Assembly: GCA_016744995.1 (NCBI GenBank)
Contig: JADGDG010000017.1
Span: 1 to 64,000, forward strand
Reading direction: 5' to 3'
DNA from: Gammaproteobacteria bacterium
GTDB lineage: Bacteria; Pseudomonadota; Gammaproteobacteria; GRL18
DNA length: 64,000 nt
The notes beneath the pieces were generated by a model that had not been told where the DNA came from, did no database searches, and saw only the letters and a list, made by a program, of their open reading frames with translations. Position numbers and translations under genes: made by a program. How positions within the stretch are numbered: the stretch's first letter is position 1; each line of letters starts with the position of its first letter. Shown here piece by piece: positions 1 to 9,127 of this stretch.

Positions 1-1914
1 AAGTTTATCATTCATTGAAGTTGTTTTAATGGTTTCAATTAATTCACTCACATTAAATGAGTGATGTTTCTCATAGACAACACCCACCTGCGGCATGTCT
101 GCTAAACCCGTCTCACGAGCATGTTCAACAAAACCTTTATTTCTCCAGAAAAAACCACCTGGCATAGTTGTTGGGATCACCAGCACGTAAAATAATGCCC
201 TGCCTATAATGGCTGAAATAAGTGATGTTCCTGCCAAAAGAAGATAAGTCCAGAATGATTGAAATTCAGTCAATAATAAACTCAGGCAGATAATTAATGA
301 TAGTAACAGCAAAGCATTTCTTAAGAAATAAGCATAACCATAAGTTGTAGCTTGTTCATAAAATGAGGCTGCTCCCTCGCTATTAGCCGATTGAAGATCT
401 TTCCGGTGTAGCCATAACCCAGCCATTTCAAGTACTAATCCAAAACTAATGGTGACTAATAACAACTGATTTAACTCTTGAGGTATCACACCATTGAACG
501 TACTGATCAATGCTACAAAAAGAGAACCCAACACTAAACCAGTGCTGATAAAAGAGCTTGCGGTATTGATATGATTCCAGAATGGACGTGCTTCTATCCG
601 ATAGAGTTTATACATAAAGTAACCGCCAATCATCAGACCACTCAGAGCAATAAAACCGGCAATGAATTGAATCGTGTTAAAAAACAGATTATCAATAAAT
701 GCACAAAGTGTGAATAAAACCAGACCGGCAAAAAATAAACTGACACCGGCAATTTCCCGACTCACCGGAGAATATTTTAAATTGTAAAAACCACGATAGA
801 AACGATGGGGTTTTCCCAGGTGCATATTTAACTTATAAAGACCCAGAGTAATTAAGCCCACAAGGATGACTAAAGCGGGTAAATAAGCTGAACTCATTGA
901 TAAGCTGCCTAAACCACTGGTTGAATCCGTGACCAGCCAGCTGAAAAACATCCATAAAAAAGCCCCCATAACTAACTGGGCACTTAAGGTGAAAGCAATA
1001 TGGGCATTTTCATGAGAAGTTAATAATTTTTTTAAGTTCCATCGACGCTCAAACCCCTGTTTGGGATCCAGCTCTGGTATAAAAGGACTCTCTTCATAGG
1101 TCTTGGTGTTAAGAGAAGTTAAAGGCTCATCAACGCGATGGTATTTTATAGCAGTTTGATCCACTCGTGTCATCTCTCTTTGCGTGGTACGAGTCTGTTG
1201 AAAACGAATGTTTGGGTGGGTTATATCATTTCTTGGAAAACCAGGTATATTGACCTTTGCCTGACTGCGATTTTCAGGAATATCTTCAATCACACCGAAA
1301 TCCAGGGCATTACCCAGACAAGCCGAAGTACAGGCTGGTTTTAAGCCGACTTCTAATCGATCCACACACATATTACACTTACTGACCTGTCCTTTCTCAG
1401 GATCAAGCTGTGGTGCATTATAGGGGCAAACCCAGGTACAATAACCACAACCAAAGCAAATGTCAGGATCCTGTAATACTGCACCATATTCTGCAAACTT
1501 AGTATAGGCCCGTGTTGGGCAACCTTTTAAGCAAACTGGATCATCACAATGATTACAGGCCATTGAGATATTGAGACGCTGGTAGGCAGGATAGGTTCCC
1601 CCTTCAACAAAACCCACTGAACGAAATGCAATATGGGCAGGATTATCATTTTTTTCACTGCAGGCCGCTTCACAGGCGTGACAGGCAATGCAATTATCCG
1701 CATTAAAAAAGAAACCATGCTGTTTGTAACGATCTGGGTTTTCACCGATCTCACTGTCCAGATTAATATTAAGCGATTGCTCTCTTAATGGGTTATCACT
1801 CTGCACTGTTTCTATAGGAGTCCCATATTGGTTAACAGAGCCACTTTCAGAAACATCAGAATGGGTCTTTCTGAGTATCGCATATTCAGGTTCATTATCT
1901 CTTCGTACAAACAT
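1..1914 (-). CDS. Ferredoxin/DmsC-type membrane anchor fusion, partial (3' end off window)
   Basis: The frame stays open from an ATG at 1914 to the window edge (638 codons), so the C-terminus is missing. Residues about 70-205 hold four cysteine clusters of the DmsB/NrfC ferredoxin type, starting C75-I-A-C-H-A-C-E-A-A-C and ending with a C-x2-C...C-x3-C set near 180-199. This would carry four [4Fe-4S] clusters. From about residue 300 onward there is a multi-span hydrophobic region resembling the DmsC/YnfH quinol-oxidising anchor. It follows nasA in the nirB-nirD-nasA transcription unit. I infer that it passes electrons from quinol to the NasA-type nitrate reductase, replacing the usual NAD(P)H or ferredoxin donor. 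The DmsB-DmsC fusion and its position are seen; the electron-donor role is inference. Confidence 0.8.
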   Translation of the reverse strand, partial: MFVRRDNEPEYAILRKTHSDVSESGSVNQYGTPIETVQSDNPLREQSLNINLDSEIGENPDRYKQHGFFFNADNCIACHACEAACSEKNDNPAHIAFRSVGFVEGGTYPAYQRLNISMACNHCDDPVCLKGCPTRAYTKFAEYGAVLQDPDICFGCGYCTWVCPYNAPQLDPEKGQVSKCNMCVDRLEVGLKPACTSACLGNALDFGVIEDIPENRSQAKVNIPGFPRNDITHPNIRFQQTRTTQREMTRVDQTAIKYHRVDEPLTSLNTKTYEESPFIPELDPKQGFERRWNLKKLLTSHENAHIAFTLSAQLVMGAFLWMFFSWLVTDSTSGLGSLSMSSAYLPALVILVGLITLGLYKLNMHLGKPHRFYRGFYNLKYSPVSREIAGVSLFFAGLVLFTLCAFIDNLFFNTIQFIAGFIALSGLMIGGYFMYKLYRIEARPFWNHINTASSFISTGLVLGSLFVALISTFNGVIPQELNQLLLVTISFGLVLEMAGLWLHRKDLQSANSEGAASFYEQATTYGYAYFLRNALLLLSLIICLSLLLTEFQSFWTYLLLAGTSLISAIIGRALFYVLVIPTTMPGGFFWRNKGFVEHARETGLADMPQVGVVYEKHHSFNVSELIETIKTTSMNDKL

Positions 1915-1954
1915 GTTCTTATTCCATCATCTATTAAGGTGATTTTTAAATCAT

Positions 1955-4171
1955 TTAGAAATTACGCATTTCCATACTGAGTTGAGCCGCTGCTTTTTGA
2001 TCTTCAAGGCGTTCAATACGAATTGCCGATTGCTTATACGCTGGCTGTCTTGAATGGGGATCAAGCAAGCCTAAAGTTAAACGATTGGCACAGTCATGAA
2101 AATGAAAAGGTAAAAACACCATATTCTTAGGGACACGATGTGTGGGTGTTGCCATAACCACTGCATCCGAACGTCTTGATACAAGACGTACATAGTCACC
2201 TCGCCTGATCCCTAATTCCAGTGCTAAATCCGGATTTATTTCAATAAACGGAATAGGACTGTATTTATTATTATTACCAATTTTTCCTGTTTTAGTGCGC
2301 CCATGCCAATGCTCAATTAACCTGCCAGTATTGAGCCAGATAGGAAACTTTTCATCAGGAACTTCATTGTTATCAATAAAGGGCAATGGGATTAACTTAG
2401 CTTTACCATCGGCATACCTGAAGGTAGCAGCTTCGGTGTATAAGCGCTTACCGCCCGCAGGAGGTGCTTCACCAGCAGAGACTTGTTGTTCAGTATAAGG
2501 CCATTGAACACCTCGATTTTTTTCCAGAAGTTCATGGGTCATGCCGGATATATCTGCCAGCCTGCCTTTTGAAATGCTGCCCATTTCCAGAAAAATATCC
2601 GCAGAATGTTCAGGAAAATTAATTTTTCCCTTACCTTCTTCTTTAGCATTAAAGCGTTTTGCCACCTGGTTAAAGATCCATAAGTCAGGCTTTGCTTCGC
2701 CAGGCGGTGGTGTAATGGCATTAATTAAATTAATACGTCGCTCAGTATTAGTCATTACTCCCTCTTTCTCTGCCCAGGTACCTGCAGGAAGATAAACATG
2801 CGCATATTGATTGCTTTCTGAATCTGCATAACAATCCTGCACTACACAAAACTCCAGTTTTTGCATAGCTCGTCTGACTCGCTCAGAATTGGGCAGGGAA
2901 CTCAAAGGATTAGTTGCAATCAACCACAGGCCTTTAATGTGCCCAGCCTCAATGGCATGATATATATCAGTTTGAAACATACCGCGTTTTTTAGGTAAAA
3001 ATTCTTCATCAATATTCCAGAATTCGGCAATATCTTTTCTGTCTTGTTCATTCTCCAGCAGTCGATGGTTCGGTAAGCCCGAACAGGAAGACCACTCTCT
3101 GGTTCCCATGGCATTACATTGTCCGGTAATTGATAAACTGGTACCACCCGGTTTACCAATATTACCGGTGATCAATGCAAGATTATTAATGCCCACCACA
3201 CCGTCAGAACCATGAGTCGATTGATTAATTCCCATTGTCCAGATAGACATTGCTGCGTTAGCTCCGGCATACAACCGTGCCACACTGCGTATAGTATCTT
3301 CATCAATGCCGCAAATTTTTGCGGCGCTGATTGGATCATATTTCTCAACTTCAGCCATTAATTCATCAAGGCCGTTAGTATTGACTTTAATGTAATCACT
3401 GTCCTGAAGATTTTCTTTAAAAATCACATGCATCAGGGCATTTTGTAATACGACATCCGTACCGGGTGTAATGGCTAAATGTATGTCAGCATTTTGAGCC
3501 AGCATGGTGACACGAGGATCAACAACAATCAGTGGGAAATGACGTTTTTCCTGAGCTTCTTTAAAACGCCAGTAAATAATAGGATGCTGCTCTGGGAGAT
3601 TTGATCCCCATGCAATAAGGCAGTTCGTATGTTCAAAGTCTTCATAGCAGCCTGGCGGACCATCAGAACCAAAGGAGCGTTTATAGCCAGACACTGCTGA
3701 GGCCATACATAAGGTCGTATTACCATCATAATTGTTAGTGCCAATCAGACCCCGAGTTAACTTCCCCAGTGTATAAAATTCTTCTGTCAGCATCTGGCCA
3801 GTAGAAATAACAGCAAAGGCATCACGGCCATATTTTTTCTGAACTGCTTTTATACCATCATGAACGCGATCAAGAGCATCACCCCAGGTTGTTTTTTCCC
3901 AGGGCTGATGCCAGTTATTGCGTTGTAAGGGTATTAATCCCCTTCCTGCCGAACTAAACAATTCATGCTCAAAGATACCTTTAAGACAGAGTTTGCCCCT
4001 GTTTACATCGGCATCAGCTACTCCTCGAGATGAGACGGGTTTGCCCTCATCATTGAAACCAACCTCGATAGAGCACCCGGTTGAACAATAACCACAGGTC
4101 GCATACTTCCACTCAATTATTTTTTTATCCGCAATCTTAATGGGATTTTTTTTACTACGGCCAAATAACAT
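1955..4171 (-). CDS. nasA: Assimilatory nitrate reductase, molybdopterin catalytic subunit
   Basis: 738 residues of the bis-MGD molybdopterin oxidoreductase family, NasA/NarB branch, reducing nitrate to nitrite in the cytoplasm. The N-terminal [4Fe-4S] site is visible as C26-x2-C29-x3-C33 and C62. Molybdopterin-binding stretches follow, and the C-terminal dinucleotide-binding domain contains NTGR...HWHGRT near residue 640. No twin-arginine signal is present, which fits an assimilatory enzyme. The protein ends soon after the MGD domain and lacks the C-terminal BFD-like [2Fe-2S] extension of Klebsiella-type NasA, so it needs another electron donor. The fused ferredoxin/anchor gene 40 nt downstream is the obvious candidate. 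The start has AGGA seven bases before the ATG. The nirD stop is 29 nt upstream, so the two are probably cotranscribed. Confidence 0.92.
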   Translation of the reverse strand: MLFGRSKKNPIKIADKKIIEWKYATCGYCSTGCSIEVGFNDEGKPVSSRGVADADVNRGKLCLKGIFEHELFSSAGRGLIPLQRNNWHQPWEKTTWGDALDRVHDGIKAVQKKYGRDAFAVISTGQMLTEEFYTLGKLTRGLIGTNNYDGNTTLCMASAVSGYKRSFGSDGPPGCYEDFEHTNCLIAWGSNLPEQHPIIYWRFKEAQEKRHFPLIVVDPRVTMLAQNADIHLAITPGTDVVLQNALMHVIFKENLQDSDYIKVNTNGLDELMAEVEKYDPISAAKICGIDEDTIRSVARLYAGANAAMSIWTMGINQSTHGSDGVVGINNLALITGNIGKPGGTSLSITGQCNAMGTREWSSCSGLPNHRLLENEQDRKDIAEFWNIDEEFLPKKRGMFQTDIYHAIEAGHIKGLWLIATNPLSSLPNSERVRRAMQKLEFCVVQDCYADSESNQYAHVYLPAGTWAEKEGVMTNTERRINLINAITPPPGEAKPDLWIFNQVAKRFNAKEEGKGKINFPEHSADIFLEMGSISKGRLADISGMTHELLEKNRGVQWPYTEQQVSAGEAPPAGGKRLYTEAATFRYADGKAKLIPLPFIDNNEVPDEKFPIWLNTGRLIEHWHGRTKTGKIGNNNKYSPIPFIEINPDLALELGIRRGDYVRLVSRRSDAVVMATPTHRVPKNMVFLPFHFHDCANRLTLGLLDPHSRQPAYKQSAIRIERLEDQKAAAQLSMEMRNF

Positions 4172-4200
4172 TAGTGTATCCTTGATATTTTGTATTTAAA

Positions 4201-4512
4201 CTAGCCTAAATCAATCGAAACCTGACCATCCTCGACTTTAGCCATAAACACATTTGTGCAGCCTTCATCAGGCCCTAAGGCCTCACCTGACTCCAGGCTG
4301 ATAGTCCAGTTATGTAAAGGACAGGTCACTTTTTTACCATGAACAATCCCCTGTGAAAGCTGACCCTGTTTGTGCGGGCAGGAATCTTTGACAGCAAAGA
4401 CTTCATCATTCACGGTACGAAAAACAGCAATATTATAATCTTTTGTTTTAACAACACGAGAACCCTGCTGTGGTATCTCTTCTAATTGACCTACTTCTAT
4501 CCAGTTTGACAT
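4201..4512 (-). CDS. nirD: Nitrite reductase [NAD(P)H] small subunit, Rieske-like
   Basis: 103 residues with the NirD Rieske-fold pattern: CPHKQG near residue 45 and CPLHNW near residue 65, giving C-x-H and C-x2-H. Classical E. coli NirD has lost these ligands, so this copy may bind a [2Fe-2S] cluster, as NirD homologues outside enterics often do. It partners NirB in reducing nitrite to ammonium in the cytoplasm. It lies 36 nt after nirB and 29 nt before nasA, consistent with one operon. Do not confuse it with the heme d1 gene also called nirD at 54684. Confidence 0.92.
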   Translation of the reverse strand: MSNWIEVGQLEEIPQQGSRVVKTKDYNIAVFRTVNDEVFAVKDSCPHKQGQLSQGIVHGKKVTCPLHNWTISLESGEALGPDEGCTNVFMAKVEDGQVSIDLG

Positions 4513-4548
4513 TTTATCTATCCAAATATTTTTTATTTAAACTTGAGT

Positions 4549-6987
4549 TTAGGAAACAACTTTGATTGAAGCAAACTCATGAGCAGCAACACCACCCGTT
4601 GCACGTTCTTTCCAGGGATCAACCTGAGATATTTTCTGTGCCTCAAGGAAGCGCATATTATAGTGTCTACGCTTTTCTTCATTATTAACAATGGTTTCTT
4701 CAATTTTGCTGAAACCAATGCGCTCAACCCATGGTGCAGTTCTTTCAAGATAATGAGCATCTTCGCGATAGTACTGAATGAAAGCGCCGCAATATTCCAT
4801 GACTTCTTCTTCTGTTTGAACATTACACAGAAGATCAGTTGCTCTCACTTTAATACCGCCGTTGCCACCAATATGTAATTCATAACCTGAATCCACACAA
4901 ACGACTCCAAAGTCTTTAATGGTCGCTTCAGCACAGTTTCGAGGACAACCGGAAACAGCTAGTTTAAATTTATGCGGCATCCATGAGGCCCAGGTTAACT
5001 CTTCAAGTTTAATACCCAATGCAGTTGAATCCTGGGTGCCAAATCGACACCACTGTTTACCAACACAGGTTTTAACCGTCCGCATGGCTTTGCCATAGGC
5101 ATGGCCGGAAACCATTCCAGCATCATTTAAATCTTCCCAGATTTTTGGAAGGACTTGTTTTTCAACACCATACAGACCAATACGCTGACCACCGGTTAAA
5201 TGAACATCTTTTATTTCATATTTTTCTGCAACATTTGCAATAGCACGCAATTCATCCGGTGTTGTCATGCCGCCCCACATTCTGGGGATCACTGAATATC
5301 TTCCGTCTTTCTGAATATTTGCATGGGCTCTTTCATTAATGAAGCGTGATTGCGGATCATCCTGAGATTCATTGTGCCATGCGCTCTGTACATAATAATT
5401 TAAGGACATACGACAAGCTGGACAACCATCTTCTGTTTTCCAGTTAAGACTGCGACGCACCTCTTTAATTGAGGTCAGTTTACGTGTACGAATCGCTTCA
5501 CGAACTTCTTCATGGGAATAATCCGTGCACTGACAGATGGGTTTCGCTTCAGGTGTTTCATAGTCACTGCCAAGAGTTGACTCCAGGATCTGTTCAACCA
5601 GTCCAGTACATGAGCCGCACGATGCAGAAGCCTTGGTATGTGCTCTGACTTCATCTAAAGTAAATAACCCTTCGCTAGTAATGGCTTTAACAATATCACC
5701 TTTACAAACACCATTACAGCCACACACTTCAGTGTCATCAGACATTTCAAGAATGTGATCACCACCATGACCGGAATCACCCAGGTGAGATTCACCAAAT
5801 AGCAATTTATCACGCAGATCAGAAATATCCTGACCTGAACGCATCAGCTGGAAGTACCATGCGCCTTCTTTTGTATCACCGTATAAAACTGCACCGACTA
5901 ATTTATTGTCCTTTAAAACCAGCTTTTTATACAGACCACTGGTGGCATCCTGCATGATCATTTCTTCTGTTGCATCATCACCGATAAAGTCTCCGGCAGA
6001 AAATAGATCAATGCCTGTCACTTTTAGTTTAGTTGAAGTCACTGAACCTTCATAGAGTCCAATACCCATCTGAGCCAGATGGTTGGCACAAACTTTTGCC
6101 ATTTCAAATAAAGGCGCCACCAGACCATAGGTATTGCCGCGATGCTGAACACACTCCCCCACAGAGTAAATTTTAGGATCATAGGTTTGCATGGTGTCAT
6201 TAACAACAATGCCACGCTCACAGTGCAAGCCTGATTTTTGAGCCAGTTCGATATTAGGGCGAATACCAACGGCCATAACAACCAGGTCGGTTTTTATGGA
6301 AGAACCATCTGCAAATTTAATTCCATCTACACGGCCATTACCAGTAATTTCTGCGGTCTGGGCTTCCATACGAAAGTCCATGCCTTTATCTTCAAGTGCT
6401 TTTTTAAGCATTTTTCCAGAGACAGAATCCATCTGGCGTTCCATCAAAGTATCAACCAGATGTACAACCGTTACTTTCATGCCATGCTGCATCATGCCGT
6501 TAGCGGCTTCAAGACCCAGCAGACCGCCGCCAATAATGGTTGCATGTTTATAATTTTTTGTGGCATCCAGCATGGTGTCTACATCTTTAATGTCACGAAA
6601 AGCAATCACCCCTTCCTTGTCATGTCCAGGGACTGGGATGATAAAAGGGGTTGAACCTGTGGCCACTAAAAGACGATCATATTCTTCAACTGTACCATCC
6701 TCTGATGTCACAGTACGGGAGATACGATTAATTTCATTAATTCGTTTTCCTGCTCCCGCATGCAGTTTAATGTTATTTTCTTCATACCAGGGCATGGTAT
6801 TGAGCATAATATCCTCAATGGTTTTATCACCCGCCAACACAGGCGAAAGCAGGATCCGGTTATAGTTACCATAGGGCTCATCACCAAAAACGGTAATATC
6901 ATACATATCCGGTGCTACCTTAAGCAGCTCTTCAATAGTACGCATGCCTGCCATACCATTGCCGATCATCACCAGTTTTTCTTTCAT
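4549..6987 (-). CDS. nirB: Nitrite reductase [NAD(P)H] large subunit
   Basis: About 812 residues, the full length of siroheme NirB. The N-terminal FAD site (GNGMAG) and a second nucleotide site (GGGLLGLE, about residue 155) mark the flavin NAD(P)H-oxidising half. Two BFD-like cysteine sets (CGCNGVC...CGSC, then CQC...CPAC) span about 420-530. The siroheme/[4Fe-4S] half shows C-x5-C (TCVGKQWC, about 640) and C-x3-C (SGCPRNC, about 681). It reduces nitrite to ammonium using NAD(P)H. I start at the ATG at 6987 because GGAG lies six bases before it; an in-frame TTG four codons upstream (6999) is less likely. It is the first gene of nirB-nirD-nasA-anchor and sits behind a sigma-54 promoter. Confidence 0.95.
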   Translation of the reverse strand: MKEKLVMIGNGMAGMRTIEELLKVAPDMYDITVFGDEPYGNYNRILLSPVLAGDKTIEDIMLNTMPWYEENNIKLHAGAGKRINEINRISRTVTSEDGTVEEYDRLLVATGSTPFIIPVPGHDKEGVIAFRDIKDVDTMLDATKNYKHATIIGGGLLGLEAANGMMQHGMKVTVVHLVDTLMERQMDSVSGKMLKKALEDKGMDFRMEAQTAEITGNGRVDGIKFADGSSIKTDLVVMAVGIRPNIELAQKSGLHCERGIVVNDTMQTYDPKIYSVGECVQHRGNTYGLVAPLFEMAKVCANHLAQMGIGLYEGSVTSTKLKVTGIDLFSAGDFIGDDATEEMIMQDATSGLYKKLVLKDNKLVGAVLYGDTKEGAWYFQLMRSGQDISDLRDKLLFGESHLGDSGHGGDHILEMSDDTEVCGCNGVCKGDIVKAITSEGLFTLDEVRAHTKASASCGSCTGLVEQILESTLGSDYETPEAKPICQCTDYSHEEVREAIRTRKLTSIKEVRRSLNWKTEDGCPACRMSLNYYVQSAWHNESQDDPQSRFINERAHANIQKDGRYSVIPRMWGGMTTPDELRAIANVAEKYEIKDVHLTGGQRIGLYGVEKQVLPKIWEDLNDAGMVSGHAYGKAMRTVKTCVGKQWCRFGTQDSTALGIKLEELTWASWMPHKFKLAVSGCPRNCAEATIKDFGVVCVDSGYELHIGGNGGIKVRATDLLCNVQTEEEVMEYCGAFIQYYREDAHYLERTAPWVERIGFSKIEETIVNNEEKRRHYNMRFLEAQKISQVDPWKERATGGVAAHEFASIKVVS

Positions 6988-7078
6988 TTCATGCTCCAAT
7001 ATTTCTGTATGAGGATACTCAAATTACTTTATGTATTCTCTAATGCTTAATACCTATATTCAATATACTCATACTGAA

Positions 7079-7094
7079 AGCACCGATCGTGCCA
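7079..7094 (-). promoter_or_regulatory. Sigma-54 (RpoN) promoter of nirB operon
   Basis: Read on the minus strand, the sequence is TGGCACGATCGGTGCT. The GG and GC are separated by exactly ten bases, and the TGGCAC half is a perfect -24 element. The -12 element GTGC departs by one base from TTGC. The expected transcript start is near 7068, leaving a leader of about 80 nt before the nirB ATG. The spacing and nearby NtrC-like site support the call. There is no experimental evidence. Confidence 0.8.
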
Positions 7095-7188
7095 CATTTT
7101 AAATAACTTTATTTATTCATATTATTCATTGGGTTAAAAAGAAATGATAATTCTAAAAGGTAGATTTACATGGATCACGTGTTACTTA

Positions 7189-7205
7189 TGCACCATTTTA
7201 GTGCA
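7189..7205 (-). promoter_or_regulatory. NtrC-type enhancer site for nirB operon
   Basis: The minus-strand 17-mer TGCACTAAAATGGTGCA matches the classical NtrC dyad (TGCAC-N5-GGTGCA, as at glnA). Its centre is about 129 bp upstream of the predicted sigma-54 start, a normal enhancer distance. A weaker half-site (TGCATTATGGTGCA, 7235-7248, plus strand) lies just further upstream and may be a second NtrC dimer site. Confidence 0.75.
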
Positions 7206-7269
7206 CATAATAAGAGCAGGAATAAAAATAGATGTGCATTATGGTGCAAGCACTTACAGAGCAGATAAA

Positions 7270-7554
7270 TTAGCGGGAAACTGCCTCAAATTCTGAGTTA
7301 ACAACTGTTTGAAATAAGGCTTCAAGACTATCATTTTCTGGAAAATCAATAGCCAGTCCATCAAAATATTCACCAATTAAGTCTGTTAGTTCCTGCTTCT
7401 TTTTTGAGTCCATACCTAAATCTTGAGTCAAAGACAGGCTTAACTCAAGTTCATCAAGATCTTTATCAAAAACTTCAGCAATAAGGGCATTAAGACTCAT
7501 GGTCATTAATGCCTTGACTGAATCCACTTCATCCACTCCTGCTTTTATGCACAT
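7270..7554 (-). CDS. Free-standing acyl-carrier-like protein
   Basis: 94 residues with the four-helix carrier-protein pattern. The phosphopantetheine site is DLGMDSKKKQEL, with Ser50 in the DS context where typical ACPs have DSL. Residues 1-16 may be an extension, since Met17 and Met19 are alternative starts; the ATG at 7554 has GAGAAG just upstream. It lies 13 nt after the PilZ gene, so the two are probably cotranscribed. It is not the fatty-acid ACP by context: no fab genes are near. It could be a dedicated carrier for a specialised acyl transfer or could serve the large synthase at 24077. The carrier fold is fairly sure; the partner is unknown. Confidence 0.7.
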   Translation of the reverse strand: MCIKAGVDEVDSVKALMTMSLNALIAEVFDKDLDELELSLSLTQDLGMDSKKKQELTDLIGEYFDGLAIDFPENDSLEALFQTVVNSEFEAVSR

Positions 7555-7567
7555 AAGCTTCTCTTGA

Positions 7568-7957
7568 TTAAGTTTTAAGAGCTGTGATTTGGTTGCAATT
7601 TTTTTTCTTCAATGCGCCACGAGTTAACATCATGCCGAATGAGGCTGCTTTTTTCCTGTCCAGTTTTAAACAAACAGAACCAGGATCACAGCGTACTATA
7701 GTACATAGGAATTCAGGCGATAATTGGCCATCAATAAAGGTGATCTGCAATAAAGCACGGGAGTTAATTTTAATGGCATCAAGATTGATAATGCTCTCAC
7801 CAACTACAACTCTTAAGCCACCCAGACTGATATCTTCAGTTAAGCCTTTAATTAGCTGACCGTCAGCCAGTTTTATTTGCACCTGACGATTCAGTTCAAG
7901 ACGCTGACAAACACGCTTTTCCTGCTCATCAGGAGTTGATAAAATATGATTTACCAT
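7568..7957 (-). CDS. PilZ domain c-di-GMP-binding protein
   Basis: 129 residues, essentially one PilZ domain. R15-x3-R19 and D42-x-S44-x2-G47 make up the two-part c-di-GMP-binding motif. There is no signal peptide or membrane segment, so it is a small cytoplasmic c-di-GMP receptor. AGGA lies seven bases before the ATG. The acyl-carrier-like gene follows after 13 nt, which suggests c-di-GMP may modulate the process that carrier serves. The window encodes several enzymes that would make and break c-di-GMP (37231, 45113, 61357). The target of this receptor cannot be read from sequence. Confidence 0.88.
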   Translation of the reverse strand: MVNHILSTPDEQEKRVCQRLELNRQVQIKLADGQLIKGLTEDISLGGLRVVVGESIINLDAIKINSRALLQITFIDGQLSPEFLCTIVRCDPGSVCLKLDRKKAASFGMMLTRGALKKKNCNQITALKT

Positions 7958-8041
7958 TAATTTGTCCTACAATATTAGATACTGTTGTAAGCCTAGCACA
8001 AAATATATATTTTTGTGATAAACCCTGTTTTGAGGAATTCT

Positions 8042-8536
8042 ATGCCTTTTACCCCAATCCACATGGGTCCGGGAATCTTTATTAAAGCCATTTTACAAGG
8101 CAGTTTCAGCCTGATGATTTTTGGCTGGGCACAGATTATTATGGATATACAACCCTTAATTGTTTTGCTAAGCGGCCATGGTCATCTCCATGGTTTTTCT
8201 CACACTTATATCGGTGCCACACTGCTGGCACTTTTTTCAGCCCTGTCAGGTAAACCTCTCTCCGAACTGGGGCTTAAAATACTTGGCATCTCAAAGCAAA
8301 AAATAATAAACATTTCCTGGTTGGTGGCTATAAGCAGTGCTTTTATTGGTACTTATAGTCATGTTCTACTGGACAGTATGATGCACTTTGATCTCCAGCC
8401 ATTTTATCCATTGCATACAGTTAATCATCTCCAGGGAATTTTTTCCATAAAAGCATTACATCAGTTTTGTCTGTATTCAGGTATACTGGGGGCGATTATT
8501 TATTATGGTATTGTTTTTATAATCAAAAAAGAATAG
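8042..8536 (+). CDS. Small membrane protein, metal-dependent-hydrolase-like
   Basis: 164 residues with four or five hydrophobic segments and conserved-looking His/Asp motifs: TPIHMGPG at the N-terminus, GHGHLHGFSHTYIG near residue 50, and GTYSHVLLDSMMHFD near residue 110. The pattern resembles small inner-membrane proteins annotated as metal-dependent hydrolases (DUF457/YdjM-like or DUF4184-like), for which no substrate is known. I start at the ATG at 8042, preceded by GAGGAATTCT; an in-frame GTG at 8015 lacks a ribosome site. It lies 48 nt before the lemA-like gene and may be in the same transcription unit. The family assignment is from pattern only. Confidence 0.6.
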   Translation: MPFTPIHMGPGIFIKAILQGSFSLMIFGWAQIIMDIQPLIVLLSGHGHLHGFSHTYIGATLLALFSALSGKPLSELGLKILGISKQKIINISWLVAISSAFIGTYSHVLLDSMMHFDLQPFYPLHTVNHLQGIFSIKALHQFCLYSGILGAIIYYGIVFIIKKE

Positions 8537-8584
8537 TTACAAAAAAACAAACAAAAAAACAATCATTCACACAGCAATTATATT

Positions 8585-9127
8585 ATGTATACTCTATTTT
8601 CACTTATTATAACTTCCTGTCTTATCATCTGGTTTATCATTATCTACAACCGTTTTATTACTTTAAAAAACCAGGTTGAAGCAGCCTGGAGTGATATCAG
8701 TGTACAGTTGAAACGAAGACATGATTTGATCCCGAAACTAGTTGATGTTGTCAGACAATATGCCAGTTATGAACAGGCGATATTGAGCAGGGTTACAAGC
8801 TTAAGAGCCGAGGGGCAAAGAATGGAATCACTTAAGGACAGGGATTTAGACAAAACCGGACAACTTGAGAAAAACCTGAGCGAGCATTTAGGCCAGATTA
8901 AAATTCTTGCAGAGAGTTATCCTGATCTTAAAGCCAGCCAGCATTTTATTGAGCTGCAAAAAGAGCTTTCAGTGATTGAAGAAACCCTGCAGCATGCCCG
9001 ACGTTTTTATAATGGTGCCGTACGACTACTGAATACCCGTATTGATAGTTTTCCTGATCTGGCAATCGCCCGCTTCTTTAATTTTAGCTATCGTCAATAT
9101 TTTCAACTGGATATAACACATGAATAG
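8585..9127 (+). CDS. LemA family membrane protein
   Basis: 180 residues. An N-terminal transmembrane segment (about residues 3-24) is followed by the LemA helical domain, with the marks NRFITLKNQVEAAWSDI, VQLKRRHDLIPKLVDVV and, near the end, ARRFYNGAVRLLNTRIDSFP. LemA proteins are membrane-anchored with a helical domain outside the cytoplasm; their function is poorly defined. The stop overlaps the start of the DUF2207 gene by eight bases (ATGAATAG). LemA next to a DUF2207 protein with a glycine-rich tail is a recurrent pair in bacteria, so the two are likely one functional unit in the envelope. Confidence 0.9.
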   Translation: MYTLFSLIITSCLIIWFIIIYNRFITLKNQVEAAWSDISVQLKRRHDLIPKLVDVVRQYASYEQAILSRVTSLRAEGQRMESLKDRDLDKTGQLEKNLSEHLGQIKILAESYPDLKASQHFIELQKELSVIEETLQHARRFYNGAVRLLNTRIDSFPDLAIARFFNFSYRQYFQLDITHE

